Assembly: GCA_035610365.1 (NCBI GenBank)
Contig: CM069432.1
Location: forward strand, 175,024,035 to 175,088,034
Source of the DNA: Aquatica leii
Taxonomy: Eukaryota; Arthropoda; Insecta; Coleoptera; Lampyridae
Direction of reading: 5' to 3'
Length of the DNA: 64,000 nt
Below, piece by piece: positions 47,166 to 58,996 of the stretch; position 1 is the first letter of the stretch; each line of letters opens with the position of its first letter. Below the pieces are notes generated by a model. The model did no database searches and was not told the origin of the DNA. It saw nothing but the letters and a program-made list of their open reading frames with translations. A program made the translations under genes and the position numbers.

Positions 47166-48714
47166 TTAATCTTGGTTTTCCTCATCCTTATCAGACCAGC
47201 CACATGAGTCTTCATCTGATGAGTCGTTGACATTAAAGGTTAACGATTCACAATAAGTGTCTATTATATGTTCCTTTTGTATACACCCTTCTTCAATTTC
47301 TTGGACGTGCCGACATACTTGTGACCATTCCTGTGCATCTACACTTGCAATTTTTTCTTTTACCAAAGACTCCACCTCATTTAACTTAAACGTGACGTTT
47401 CTAGTTCCAACCCAATTCTTCATAATACCCCAAATTTTTTCTATAGGGTTTAATTCTGGGTGATAAGGTGGTAACCGACATACAGTATGTCCATGTTTAG
47501 CAAATAATGAATCAACCGTGTATTGCTTATTGATCGGCTTATTTATCAGTATTAAATTATACAGTTCTGCTTTTGTAGATTTTTCTTCGTAGGTAATACT
47601 ACATTCATTTAACCACAATTTCATGTCTGCTTTTCGATTATTAAAATTGGGAGTTTTAACTGCCAAAACATTATGGTAACTGGCATTATCCATAACCACT
47701 ACAGAATTTTTGGAAAGATTGGGAATTAATTGATGTTCCAACCAACGATTATAATTGTTAAAATTCATTTCGTCATGGTAGTCTCCACTTTTCTGACCAG
47801 ATTTAAATATCAATAGTGCATTATTGACAAAACCATCATTACCACCAGCATGTACGATAATTAACCGTTTACCCTTAGATATTGGGCATTTCAGTCCTTG
47901 ATTTGATATATCAGTCCATTGGTAAGAAGTTGTATGAGAAGCGTGAATGTAAGTTTCATCGGTATAAATGATGGGACGTCCTTCTTTACGATACTTAGTT
48001 ATTGCTCGTATGTATGATACTCGTAAATTTCGCACATCATGACGTTCTATCAACATAGGACGATTATCAGTGGATTTGCCATCTAAAAGAAATATATATT
48101 TAACCTTCAATTCAAGCTCAAGAATTACGATTTTTTTTACAAAACAATCAAATTATTTATTTCAGTAAACGTAGAACATCGAGTAAACTAAAGAAATAAA
48201 TTATTATACCTGAATCCTAGTTTTTTTAAGATTTTTCTTAATGAAATTTCTTTGCTAGAAAAGCCAATGGTATCGTCATCCTTGATTTTCTCGTAAATAG
48301 CCTTCAAAGTAGGCGTTCGTCCATCAGTAAGATGGAAATTGTAAACAATTCTTCGTATAATTTGTTCAGCACAATTGTCTACGGTTGATTTAGGAGATGC
48401 CTTATGAAATTCTTTTCTCGGTGATTTAAATGTAGTTTGTTCGCCAGTTTCAATTAACTTGCCTTCTCGCACAATACGTACTATAGTAGCTCGTGAAACT
48501 CCTGTTGCTTGAACAACCGTATCGATAAGATTGCCTTTACAAAATAAAAGTAAATTATTGAATGTATGTAATGCATAACCTAACAATTACCTTTCTCGTT
48601 TCTTTCTTTAAAATACGAATAAACATTCCATACTATTGTCCTGGATTCTTTAGGATATGTGCCTCTTTTCGTAGCCGAAGATGCAGCAGCACTAATTTCG
48701 CGTTCATCAGACAT
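47166..48714 (-). CDS. Tc1/IS630-type DDE transposase, three exons, nearly intact
   Basis: Three exons on the minus strand: 48714-48591 (MSDEREISAAASSATKRGTY), 48534-48210 and 48082-47166, with donors AAAG/GTAATT and CAG/GTATAA and acceptors GTAAAG and TTTTAG. Exon 2 holds a helix-turn-helix (TVVQATGVSRATIVRIVREG) and KILKKLGFR. Exon 3 has the DDE core: RPIIYTDETYIHASHTTSYQ (first Asp), NSVVVMDNASYHN (second Asp), LPPYHPELNPIEKIWGIMK (Glu), and an acidic C-terminal tail. A one-base indel just after the last splice (R-W-Q, then the frame for STDNRPML) is the only damage I see. About 455 residues in all. Proteins of this kind are multi-copy and uncharacterised in insects. I could not identify the element's TIRs. 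Confidence 0.9.
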
Positions 48715-49934
48715 GCTGTAATCAAACTTGAATCGTAACAAAATCAGTAACAAGAAATATTTTACTTACTTGTAACTCAATAATACAGACAGCGGAGTTT
48801 TGAAAAAAACTGGTTGTAGTTTTATAAATAGACTTGAGAAACGATAATAAGAACAAATAAGTAAACGGAAAGAAGCAATCAAAACAATTAAAATGGCGAA
48901 TACTGGTCGACGTTTTTAGTTCGATCTATAAATCGTTTCATCGCATAAAATCTCTATCTATCGCACTTGCACGTACGAATTTTGAGATCTGCGCAAGAAT
49001 CATCAAATAACGCATATGGTCTAGCACCGTGTTTCATTTTTGAATTATATAATACAGTGTACATTTTTTGTAGCGCGTTCTCAAATTAATAACCAAAATG
49101 TTTCCCTCGTAAACGATTGTTTGAGAAAAAACTTAGTTTGTAGTAGTAGTAGTTTGTACTTTGAAAACTACCGGTAATGATTTAAGCACTGCACTAGGTA
49201 AATTAATAGTAAATACACTTCTAAAAATAGCAGTAAATATTTTTGACAAGTTTTCATAATTTTTAATTTTTTGTATTAATAACGCTACGAATATCTAACA
49301 TAAGAAAAAGAAAAACTACATAATAGACTAAAAATGAACATTTTCATTAAAGAAACTAATATAGCAACAACTTGAAAAAAGCTTATTAGAATATGTTCTC
49401 CTTTTTTTTTCGAAAAATGTTGTGATATTAGAAGTCAAGGCTATAACGGCCAATCCAGATTTAATTACGGAATATTGCAAATATACCAAAATACGTGACT
49501 TTCAAAACGGATAACTTTTGGGACATGTAAGGGTTTATAGTAGTTATATTTTTTAATTCAGGGTGTAGCAAAAGCCAAATGAAACCCTCTATACATATAT
49601 TATTGATCCTCCGATCAAAATAGTTTAATCAGTATATAATGGCTAAACTATAAAGTCTTTTTTGTCAAAATTTAACCTAATTTTTAAGTTTAATATTCCT
49701 AAACAGTATATAAGTTATATTAACAATTTTTTCATGTTTTGTAACAATAGATAATGATTGATATCCTAATCATAATAAAATTTACATTATATTAGTTAAA
49801 TTTAAATTAAAACGTATTAATTAAGAAATTAAAGTCACTATAACTGGTATTACATTGTTCTACAGCTAAGTATTTCCGTTTTTACACAATACACCAAATA
49901 ATCTTTTTTTACACCATTTGGTGTTTTTTAAATA
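48715..49934. other. Upstream region of the Tc1-type gene; no other gene seen
   Basis: Should contain its promoter and the right TIR of its element, but no matching end was found on the far side by eye. Ends at the TSD of the non-LTR insertion. Confidence 0.45.
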
Positions 49935-51823
49935 TAATAATAATAATGTCTTTTATTGATTGAAAGTAATATCACAGAAAAAAAACAGTTGCTACATATC
50001 TAATAACACATTATGTACTTAAAAACAAATAAACTTAAACATAAATTACTTATATCTTACTTTCAATGCAATAGGGCGAAGTTCAGATATTGCTAAATCT
50101 AACAAAATCTGGTCTTCCACTTAACCCTTAAATCAATAACATTAGTAGTGTGAGTAAATAATAAGTTATGTCATAAAACTTACTAAGAGGGAACCAAACT
50201 CAATTTAAGTATACTTAAAGAAGAAAAAAAACAGTTGGATTAATTATTTGTTTGGAGGAGTTAAAAGCTGTTTTGGTTATGTAAAAGCATTAAACGAAGT
50301 TTTTGTTTAAAATTATGCGGTTTTAGTATTTTAATGTCTTCGGGCAAAGAGTTGTAGGTATTTGCAATATTATATGAAAACGATTTCTTAAACCCTTGTG
50401 TAAAATGTAAAGGGATTGTGATCAAATTTTTATTACGGATATTAATGGCATGTTTATTGTATCTAAACTTAATTTTATTAAATAGATAAATGGGTGTTTT
50501 GGTTGTAACAACTTTGTGGTATAAGGTAGCGCTATGCAACAAACGTCTGTTGGCCATATTCAACCAATTAACCTCTTTTAAGTTATCAGAAATTCTTGCA
50601 TGTTTTTTTATACCAAGAATTAATCTTAAACAGGAATTTTGCATACGCTGTATTCGTTTGCTATCTTGCGAGTTTAGACAAGGTCCAAATACACAATCGC
50701 AAAAATGAAATTGTGATAAAACAAGTCTTTCGCATAAAATTATTTTAATATTTTTGTTTAAGCTGTAACGATTATTGAAAATGTTTTTTAAATTGATATA
50801 AGCTTTTTGTAAAATATTTGAGACGTGTTGACTGAATCTTAGATCTTGATCGATGATAAGACCTAGGTTTTTTACATAGTTTTTAATTTCTACCGTTTGA
50901 TTATTAATTCTTATTGATATGTCTCTAACCTTTAATCTTAGGTTTTTTTTCCCAAAAAGGATGTCGTAGCTTTTACTAACATTAATTTCAAGGTCATGTT
51001 TATTTGAGTATTTAACAAGATTTTCAAGATCATAATTGATAGCTGCTGTTGCGTTAGAAACATCATTTGGATTAAAATTGTAATAGAGTTGGGTATCATC
51101 AGCATATAAAAGATATTTACAATAAGTTAGAGATTTAGTTATGTTACATGTGTAAATTGAATATAGAAGTGGTCCTAATACAGAACCTTGAGGTACACCA
51201 GAATTAGTAGACAAAAAATTTGACTTTGATTTGTTTAGGACGACTGCTTGAAATCGATTGGACAAGTAATTTTGTATCAGAGACGCAGCGTTTGAATGAA
51301 AGCCAATATAATTTAAGATGGATATGAGTATGTTGCGGTTTAAAGTATCAAATGCTTTTGAATAGTCAAGCATCAAAACTAATGACAAGTTGTTGTTGTC
51401 AGATGCAGTCAGTATTTCGTCAGTCAAATGTAAAGGAGATGTTGTACAACTGTATCCTTTTCTAAATCCCGATTGCATTTCTGGAAGAATATTATGTTCA
51501 GATACATATTTTTGTATTTGTGAAGCTAGTACTTTTTCTAGAATTTTTGAAATGCAAGGCAAAATACTTATTGGTCTTAAATCACTAAAATTTTTAGGGT
51601 TTTTAATTTTTGGAATAGGTATTACGTGGGCAAGTTTCCAGCAGTCGGGAAATTTAGATTCAAGTCTACAAGAATTAATAATGTGGACAATGATAGGCAA
51701 CAAGTAAGGACAACAAAGTTTTAGCATATTCACACTTAAATCGTCCGAACCTACGCTATTCGTTTGAATACTAAGAACAAATATATGTTCTAATGATTCT
51801 AGTTGCCTATTGTACCATGCAGA
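49935..51823 (-). mobile_element. 5'-truncated non-LTR retrotransposon with 9-bp TSD
   Basis: Minus-strand insertion flanked by TTTTAAATA on both sides (49926-49934 and 51824-51832). Its 3' end, at the left, is a short (ATT)n run, the microsatellite-type tail of several non-LTR clades (CR1/L2/I-like), not poly(A). The body is the RT frame 50261-51733 plus about 90 bp of in-frame coding sequence upstream. 5' truncation, RT and TSD are all consistent with target-primed reverse transcription. Confidence 0.87.
50261..51823 (-). CDS. Reverse transcriptase, 5'-truncated ORF2 of a non-LTR element
   Basis: A 490-residue frame from 51733, with coding sequence extending upstream to the truncation point (YNRQLESLEHIFVLSIQT then SVGSDDLSVN). 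RT motifs in order: WKLAHVIPIPK; DLRPISILPCISKILEK; MQSGFRKGYSC; LVLMLDYSKAFDTLNR (first catalytic Asp); SGVPQGSVLGPLLYSIY; KYLLYADDTQLYY (YADD). A C-terminal thumb and tail follow with RIQRMQNSCLRLILGI. The frame has no internal stops over 490 codons. The endonuclease domain that normally precedes RT is missing by truncation. Closest in layout to Jockey/CR1-like clades; clade not settled. Confidence 0.93.
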   Translation of the reverse strand, partial: SAWYNRQLESLEHIFVLSIQTNSVGSDDLSVNMLKLCCPYLLPIIVHIINSCRLESKFPDCWKLAHVIPIPKIKNPKNFSDLRPISILPCISKILEKVLASQIQKYVSEHNILPEMQSGFRKGYSCTTSPLHLTDEILTASDNNNLSLVLMLDYSKAFDTLNRNILISILNYIGFHSNAASLIQNYLSNRFQAVVLNKSKSNFLSTNSGVPQGSVLGPLLYSIYTCNITKSLTYCKYLLYADDTQLYYNFNPNDVSNATAAINYDLENLVKYSNKHDLEINVSKSYDILFGKKNLRLKVRDISIRINNQTVEIKNYVKNLGLIIDQDLRFSQHVSNILQKAYINLKNIFNNRYSLNKNIKIILCERLVLSQFHFCDCVFGPCLNSQDSKRIQRMQNSCLRLILGIKKHARISDNLKEVNWLNMANRRLLHSATLYHKVVTTKTPIYLFNKIKFRYNKHAINIRNKNLITIPLHFTQGFKKSFSYNIANTYNSLPEDIKILKPHNFKQKLRLMLLHNQNSF

Positions 51824-51832
51824 TTTTAAATA

Positions 51833-52289
51833 CCAAAAGCCATGTGATCAGTATCTTTTATTTGTGTTAGGAACGTTTATTTGTCGACATGGAAATAACC
51901 CAACTTAAAATTATCAGCGGCGTTCGTAGTGTTTGTTATTGTTTGTTTTATTCGTATTTTTGTCATTTTATTTGCCATAATTTTATGAAAAGTTCTTTTT
52001 AGAACTAAATTGATAAATATAAATATCTAGCAAAGTTAAGTTTATAATAATTTATTACAGCAATTTACCATACACTTAAATATAAGATATTGTTACACAT
52101 AGGTATTTCTTATGGAACTTGTCGTACGGTATTAAAGAAGAAGTTAAACTTGCATCTATACAGTTTTGGTAGTTTAAGAAATATTTATACCTAATTTTAT
52201 ACTTCATATTTATGTCAGAGGACGGCTGTTTTTATTTAACAAGATATGTTAATATTCAAAACTACCGGACATGACCTGCTGAAAACCAA
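51833..52289. other. Intergenic sequence without recognised gene
   Basis: No family recognised between the non-LTR TSD and the mariner remnant. Confidence 0.45.
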
Positions 52290-52745
52290 CGTACTACTGT
52301 CGGTCGACTTCATTCTACATCCTAAAAAGTTGTTGTATGGATAGCAATGTCACAAAGGCGTATTTATGGTCCAGTGTTTTTTGATGGCACCATAAATGCA
52401 AAACGCTACCGCGATTATATTTTACAACTGTTTATTGAACAATTAATAGATGATAAGTTGAGAGAACGATATCTTTAACAGGATGGAACAACAGCGTACA
52501 CTGCTCATGCAACTATTGGCTATTTACAGCAGTTTCTTGATTCCCAATTTCTAGTCGTGAGCAATGGCCACCGAGGTCATCTGATTTAACCCCCTTGGAC
52601 TTTTTTATGTCTAGTTATTTGATATTTGAAAAACAAGTGTAACTCCTGATATTCTAGTGAAAGTTTTTGAAAATCTGAAAAAACGTGTGCAGTTGTGTTT
52701 GGCGAATAATACGAACATTTTGAAGAATTTTCAAAGTAATCTTTT
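52290..52745 (+). pseudogene. mariner-type transposase remnant, second copy
   Basis: Plus-strand reading across one stop and a few shifts: KKVVVWIAMSQRRIYGPVFF, GTINAKRYRDYILQLFIEQL, then QDGTTAYTAHATIGYLQQFL (second catalytic Asp in QDG), and WPPRSSDLTPLDFF (third Asp). The N-terminal DNA-binding half and TIRs are not seen. It is a different mariner lineage from 42854-43273, with about half of the visible residues different. Not functional. Confidence 0.87.
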
Positions 52746-54170
52746 TATGTCGTTTTTTTACTCTCACTAATAGGTTGACAAAATATATATTAGTGACCAT
52801 AATGCCAATAAAAACCGTATTGGGCTGAGTAAAAGCGAGTAAAAGCCTTGTTACAAACGTTTTGCCCTATGTTGGGTTTCATAAATATAACGCGCAAAAT
52901 TCGGGTACAAATATAAATTTAAAAAAAATGCACTAAATCAAAACAAAACACTTATACATAAAAAAAATTCTAAACTAAAAAAAATGGTTCCGTCATCGCT
53001 AGTGGAAAGGGCGCGCGAAAAAATGTTTATTTAATTCGCGGCCAATTGCAGTCAATATTCGGGCCAATAAAAACAAAAAAAACTAAAAAATAAAAAATAC
53101 CTATTCACAACAAATCCTTCTTAGACAAAGAAGGAGGTGGCAGTGAAAAAGCTTTGCGATAAAAGCAAACCTACAAAACTTATCACCTCTTATCTTTACA
53201 AAATCCGCTCTGCACAAGCTCCTTACCTAAATTAGACAACACACAAAAAAAGCAAAAGCAAACAAAATAAAGTTATTGCTTTATAACTACTTGATTCTAA
53301 GAAAATTTAACATAAAAAAGAGTTGTTTTTGAAAAGGACCAAATGAATTCGTTTGTTATTACTTTACATAAGTCTGGTACCGAGCGCGTAATGGTTAGTT
53401 CTCCAACAATAAATATAGTAGAAAAATTAGGGTACGCCCGTGGATAAATAACAAAAAAAACAATTATTCCTACAGTATGGCACAAAAAACTACCGCTGTG
53501 TTAAGTTAAGACGGTTGCACACGTTAACGTCAATGTCAACGTACAAATACGTAATAAGAAAGGTATCAAAGAACTAAACTGTCATACGTTTAACACAGCA
53601 CTCCAGATAAAAAAAATTATAAAACCGTTTACTTTCTGTTGCGATGATAGCTTACGTTCTCTTGCTGCTGATGGAATGCAGTAAATGTATCTTTTTGCTA
53701 TTGGCAAAAAAGTAATGAGATTTTCAATGGTAGTGTCGGCATGTAGCTCTTGTCACAGATGTAATGTACAACTTGCTCTATGGGTACATTTGTGTAATTT
53801 TTTCTTGCCTGTGTGTTAAAATTTTCATGGCGCTCATAAAAATTATAGTTAAAAAAATTGTTTGTTAATGTGAAATTCAAAATTAAGCAAAAGCAAACAA
53901 ATATCTATTCAGATGACAATAATACAAAAAATATAAAAATGGTAAAATATACGAATGAAATACACTATACAAGGTATGTTAATACATATGTAAATGCAAT
54001 GGTATAACCCTTAAAAATAAGAAAAAAATTTCTGACATGTAATTAAAACAAATTTTCCTTTACAAGCTACTTCCAACAAATAAAAATAAACAATAAATTC
54101 TTTCTGTCAGAACTATCAGGTAGACCTACCTAATATTACAAAACAAAATAAAATCTATTTTCACAAATTA
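52746..54170. other. AT-rich stretch without recognised gene
   Basis: Short ORFs only. No family, TIR pair or array recognised. Confidence 0.5.
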
Positions 54171-54174
54171 AAAA

Positions 54175-54560
54175 ATCGGCAATTCACCAAAAATCCACTT
54201 TTCGAGCTTTTATGTCGCCAAATTTTTTTATGATATGGTGAATATGTATTTCTTCTAATATAGATGATTTGATAACCGTTCTTGATTCATGGTCAAACTT
54301 AAGTAAGCTTTTATTAGCGTTAATTTTGAGAAGGATTTTTCTGCAGTGGCAACAGATACTGGTAAAGTGAGTGGAGTTCAATTAGCAACTGCAATTGAAT
54401 CAATATAAAACATAAACTGTAAAATTTTAAATATATCATTTTTTAAATCTTTTAACACGGCTGGATTTGTATAATAGGCCAGTTTCCAAATTTTCAGAAA
54501 CAGCAAAAATGGGTAGATCTAAGGTCCCAAAATCACGTATACTTCATTTTTTCTTTTTCT
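54175..54560 (-). pseudogene. C-terminal end of a ZMYM/TTF-type hAT transposase
   Basis: Reading minus: AYYTNPAVLKDLKNDIFKIL near 54475, FMFYIDSIAVAN, then TPLTLPVSVATAEKSFSKLT (54367 leftwards), the hAT dimerisation start, LIKAYLK, and after a shift EEIHIHHIIKKFGDIKARK and VDFW before the stop. This is the usual C-terminal end of ZMYM1-like hAT proteins. Its N-terminal and central parts appear at 59510-60722 on the same strand, so the two pieces probably formed one gene before the DNA between them was inserted. Confidence 0.8.
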
Positions 54561-54759
54561 ATTAATGTTTTCCTTGCAAAAATTACGAATGAACCGAAGA
54601 AAATTTTACGAGGCTAGAAACGTACCTGCCACGAGACTAGTCGATAGTGTAGTCAGTTTCGCTACACGTGCGAACCTGCCGCAGCTTGTAACTGCATTAT
54701 ATCGCATTAAAATTGTTTTAAATTGGTTTTGAGAAAAACATTTTGTTCAAATATGAAGT

Positions 54760-56102
54760 GATGTTCATCGTTCCATCAAATTTGCGACGAAAAAGAAAGT
54801 GGTTTGCAGCAGCGAGAAGGGAGTGTCTTTAAAAACCAAGTATTATTCCTGTGAAGACCATTTTAATGTAAGTCCAGTATATAAGCTTAGTTTAAAATTA
54901 TGTTGAATTATGAATTTTTGTAGCTTAAAGAAGATATGGAAAATTATATGGAGTTTAAGTTAAGTAAAGTTCGTGCACGAATGAAACCAGAAATCGTACG
55001 CCATATTTTTCTTTGTAAACCTGACAAAAAAATTAAGGGACCCTGTGTTACAAGTTTAAAGAAATTAAAACAGAAGAATATATCAGAAATATTAGACTAA
55101 GCTGCAGTACACATTGAAGAAGATATTGAGCCATTTCTACATTCAAGTACATCCTGTAGTGAATATACAGAAGTAAGGGACACTTTTAAATTGGACTTTT
55201 CTTGTCAAGCCCGCACAATTAATTATCGAAGTAAAGCTGTACAAGTATCACTGCAAAAGGAAGCGAGCCTACAAATTATTTTATTTATTATTAATTTTAT
55301 TAAGTTTGCTGCTCCTACGGTTGCTGTTCTTAAAAGACAGGTTTTATTTTCCGATAGTGATGGTAATAACCCGTCAACAGCTTCCTCTGTCCATTTAGAT
55401 ACCCACTCTAGTAATGAAAGTAGCGAAACAAATAGCAAAATTGATAATAAGCAAATTAAGTTTCGTAATATGTTCATAGATAAAATACAAAGAAAACCAC
55501 GCATGTACTTTGGAATTCCTAAAGAACATTTACCTATTGTTGAATTATTAAAAAACAAAACTTCATCAGAAAAACATTTTATTTATTTAACATTGTATAA
55601 AATAAGAACAAATGACTCTTTTGAAAAGATTGGTGGCCTTTTTAATCTATCGAAGACATATGCCAGTAAAATTTGTAAACGTCACGTTATTATTTTAGAG
55701 TATAAGAAATGCAATATCGTAAAATATCTCATTTCGTCAACTCCAGATGGTCTAATAAACTTTGTGTCAAGTAGGTATGGTGGACGAATTAGTGACGTTA
55801 ATTTATTTGAAAATTGCGGCTTTTTAAAAGTTTTACTGGAAAATGCTGTTGTTATGGCAGATAGAGGATTTAAGAAAATTGAATCTTTCTTACACAAAAA
55901 AAATTGTACTTTGGTTAGACCTCCAAGTCTTGTCAACAAAGAACAAATGACAAAAGATGACGTTCTTCTTACTAAGCGAATTGCTAGCATTAGAATTCAT
56001 ATTGAGCGGGTTATAAAGAAGGTAAGAGATTTCAAAATTTTGAGTACACACGCAACTGTAAATAAAGATTTAGTCCAGCAACTAGACAATATTATTGTAT
56101 AG
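54760..56102 (+). pseudogene. ISL2EU transposase: THAP finger plus DDE_Tnp_4 core, first Asp deleted
   Basis: Exon near 54760: IVPSNLRRKRKWFAAARR, then after a shift KTKYYSCEDHFN, the C-terminal part of a THAP zinc finger (CEDHF). After a short gap come EDMENYMEFKLSKVRARMKP and HIFLCKPDKK. A long open frame 55191-56102 (303 residues) follows: an HTH region (DSFEKIGGLFNLSKTYASKI), then YLISSTPDGLINFVSSRYGG and RISDVNLFENCGF with the second catalytic Asp, VMADRGFKKIE, LVRPPSLV and IRIHIERVIKKVRDFKIL with the Glu. Between CKRHVIILEYKKC and NIVKYLI the usual block with the first catalytic Asp and the PSN...A.T.S.YK segment is missing, with the frame kept. That loss plus a stop near 55097 makes it inactive. 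Confidence 0.85.
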
Positions 56103-56330
56103 CATGTGCAATTGTTAATTTACAAAAATCCATATTTAAACAAATTTAAAATGTAACATTATTTTTCAAGTAAACTCAGCAAGCTAATGTATTTTTGATC
56201 TAATTCCGTTAATAAAAGTGACAGTTTACGTCGTTTTTTGGCATTACGTAGCATCACTTTCTTCACAACTCTCTTATCACAGTTATGTAAAGTAGTTATG
56301 TAATAATATTACACAACTGTCAATTTGACA

Positions 56331-56452
56331 CAATAATTATGATTGGTTAATTTTTTATAAAAATTCGAAAACAATAATTATGATTAATTAATTTTTTATA
56401 AAAATTCGAAAACAATAATTATGATTAGTTAATTTTTTATAAAAATTCGATA
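56331..56452. repeat. Tandem repeat, 41-bp period, 3 copies
   Basis: CAATAATTATGATT begins units at 56331, 56372 and 56413. Each continues TTAATTTTTTATAAAAATTC. Copies are nearly identical. It lies between the convergent ends of the ISL2EU genes. Confidence 0.93.
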
Positions 56453-56861
56453 TTTGCTTTCCATAGCAACCATGAAATTAAGACTTTTGATTTCAGATTA
56501 ATGTTAATTAAAAAGTCAAAAAATAGATAAAACTACGGAATTAGATAAAGTTTTGTACTTAACACGTTATGAAAAAGTCTAATTTTATTTGACTCATGTA
56601 ATTTACAAAACTCGCTCGCTCCGTTCGCTTGATTTGGTTACGTAAATAACTATAAAACAATTGATATCAATAATTAATAGTATAATTAATTAAATAAATG
56701 TGTTATATTTTAATATGTTCTGCATTATACATATAAATCTGTTATTATTTTACTTAACAATGTAATTATTTTTTAATCCTTACAGTTAGAATATAAAATA
56801 GGAAATACATTTTGCTTTCAAAATACTAAAGCATTTTCTACTACATTATCAATAGATTCAG

Positions 56862-58468
56862 CATCATAATTAACTTCCATCATTGTGACTCGTTTTGTTG
56901 TTTAAAAGTCGGGATGCGCTACGCAAAAATATCCCTTTGATACATTTTTTGATTGCATCTGCAAATTAATTTGTGCAAGATTTTTTTATTTAATTCATTT
57001 TTTTATTTATATAGTTCATAAAAGTTTTATTAGAAATGGCACATTTCACCTCGATTACAGCATGTTTCGTAATCCCATCTGGCGAAGTTTCTATGATACC
57101 GAAATTTTTAAGAATTGTAAAACCGCACTTTTCTACTTTACATTTAAGCATTTTTTCTACTTCATATAATACGTCATGTTCTAATTAAGTTTCTACCTCT
57201 ACTCATGGCTAAACTGTTACATTTTTATATAATATAATTTTGACGCTGTTATTCGCTCATATCGCAATTCGTGCCATAGAGAGTTCTCACTTTGAGTGTA
57301 GGTGAGTTTTTCAGGTGGTGCAGTGCTTTTACAAAAATTTATAAATGAATCAGCGGTTTGATCTTAATCACCATAAGCAAATTCCATCATGAGTTGGTGA
57401 ACTGAGAGTTTTTTTATATCATTAACTTGGCCATAGTGTATACTAATTGGACAATCGTAGTTTTCGCATTTCATTCCAGCAACAACTTCTTCAAGAAAGT
57501 GCGTCGAGTCTGGCATAAGTATCGAATGCTGCTGCCGTCCAATATTTGTAGCTTTAGAATTGTTTTTGATGAAACAATATCTGACATCTGACAAGCTAGC
57601 TTTTTTCCAGTAACAAACAACCTCTGTTGGAGATGGTTCTTTAGATCTACGATTCAACCACATCATAAATGCAATAGCATGTTTGCATAATCCTAAAGCT
57701 GCTACACAACTAAGACACAAAAGTTCTTTTATTATTTCATTTTCCTAATCGACATTTGCGGTGACAAAATATGGTTTCTCACGAATATTATGTTCTGGGC
57801 AAATGCGGGTTTTGATTATGCAGTTGTTATTAATTCTTCTAACCTGGACGTAACCAACAGCCTATTCACCGTAGCTTTCCCTTGCAGACCTAATATAATA
57901 TTGCACATACAGGAATAAATTCATAAGAAAAGAGTATTTACTAATAATAATTAAGTATTACATTCATAGAAAACAATCGACATTCAATTTTGAAAATGGA
58001 TGGTTTTTTTTATAACTACAGAAAATACTAATGTATTGGGACCTACAATAATTTAAAATTTTACGTTTTTAAAAAACTGTTCTTTAAAAGAAAAGTTTCA
58101 TTTGTAATTACCGACTTGGTTTATTGTTTATGTTATTTATTATGTTCAACATGTAAATGTTACGATGAATGTCTAAAGTTTGGTGAAAGTCCGAAATTCC
58201 ATAAGCAAAGTCTATTTCATCATCATCGAAACGAATACCAAACTAACCCAATTTGGGAACATAGTATAGGTATATAAATTATGAAGTACAATGCGAGCAT
58301 ACAGGATTAATAAAATATGGCTGTAAAGGTTTGTACTTACTGTTTTGTTTTTGCGCCGCTTGATTGCGGTTGATTTAAAGAAACACTATTTCTTAAAAAA
58401 TCAGGTACCATTTTAACATTCACCGTGGGTAAATTATGAGAGTCGACTTTCTGATAGCCGTTTTCCAT
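56862..58468 (-). pseudogene. ISL2EU second gene: SWIM finger plus YqaJ-type nuclease, broken
   Basis: Start codon at 58468: MENGYQKVDSHNLPTVNVKM, with a splice donor near 58341 (AAACA/GTAAGT). After an intron: SARESYGE, AVGYVQVRRINNNCIIKTR (near 57870), CPEHNIREKPYFVTANVD, then CLSCVAALGLCKHAIAF (57720-57670), a SWIM-type C.C...C.H finger. MWLNRRSKEPSPTEVVCYWK follows, and the longest open piece ends at 57364. Past that stop the frame continues SLWHELRYERITASKLYY (near 57285) and IETSPDGITKHAVIEVKC (near 57095-57045), the D...ExK nuclease core of the YqaJ/lambda-exonuclease fold. Several stops and shifts. In this family the nuclease is thought to process DNA during transposition. Confidence 0.85.
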
Positions 58469-58996
58469 CCTTATCAATCAATTTATTACACAAAATAACC
58501 CTAACGAAGCTTTAACATACATAAATGACGCACGAATGCACTTGGCGCTCTATTGCTAATAGCGAAACTGACGTCAGACCAATCAGATGGCGTTCGCGGA
58601 ATTTGAATAAACGGTGAACTATGCGTTGAGTTTTCTCGAAAACTATTTGAAATATCGATTTTTTTTTGGGAGGGATTTCATTAAACATTGGTTTGCATAG
58701 TTTGAGAAGATTTTTTCTTAAATATTTTTTTGTAAACATCCCTATTTAGTCGTATAAGTCGTCTCCATTCAGTTTTTCCTGCAACTTTTTGCACGAAAGT
58801 CTTCGTCGCGATTTTTCAAAATTTTCGTCTAAATGGTATAGGCGCCTATGTGATTTTCTAATAAGGAAAATCTTTCATTGACTGAAATTATTGCTTGAGA
58901 ATACAGTAAAAAAGTTTTTTTTGTATAATGTTTTACGATCTGAAATTGCTTCGTCTTTATTAATGGTAAAGTAGTTTATCCTCCTGTAGGTCAAGT

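Larger units (their letters stand above)
54652..58572. mobile_element. ISL2EU-type transposon (THAP-DDE plus YqaJ), approximate bounds
   Basis: Two convergent genes typical of ISL2EU elements sit together: a THAP/DDE transposase on plus and a SWIM-YqaJ nuclease on minus. The pair GTCAGTTTCGCTA (54652-54664) and its complement (58560-58572) brackets them and may be part of the TIR; the true ends may extend a little further. The element lies between the two halves of a ZMYM-type hAT gene. TSD not determined. Confidence 0.75.

Noticed and set aside
56331..56452. CRISPR-like array
   Set aside because: Three head-to-tail 41-bp copies without unique spacers; an ordinary tandem repeat in eukaryotic DNA.
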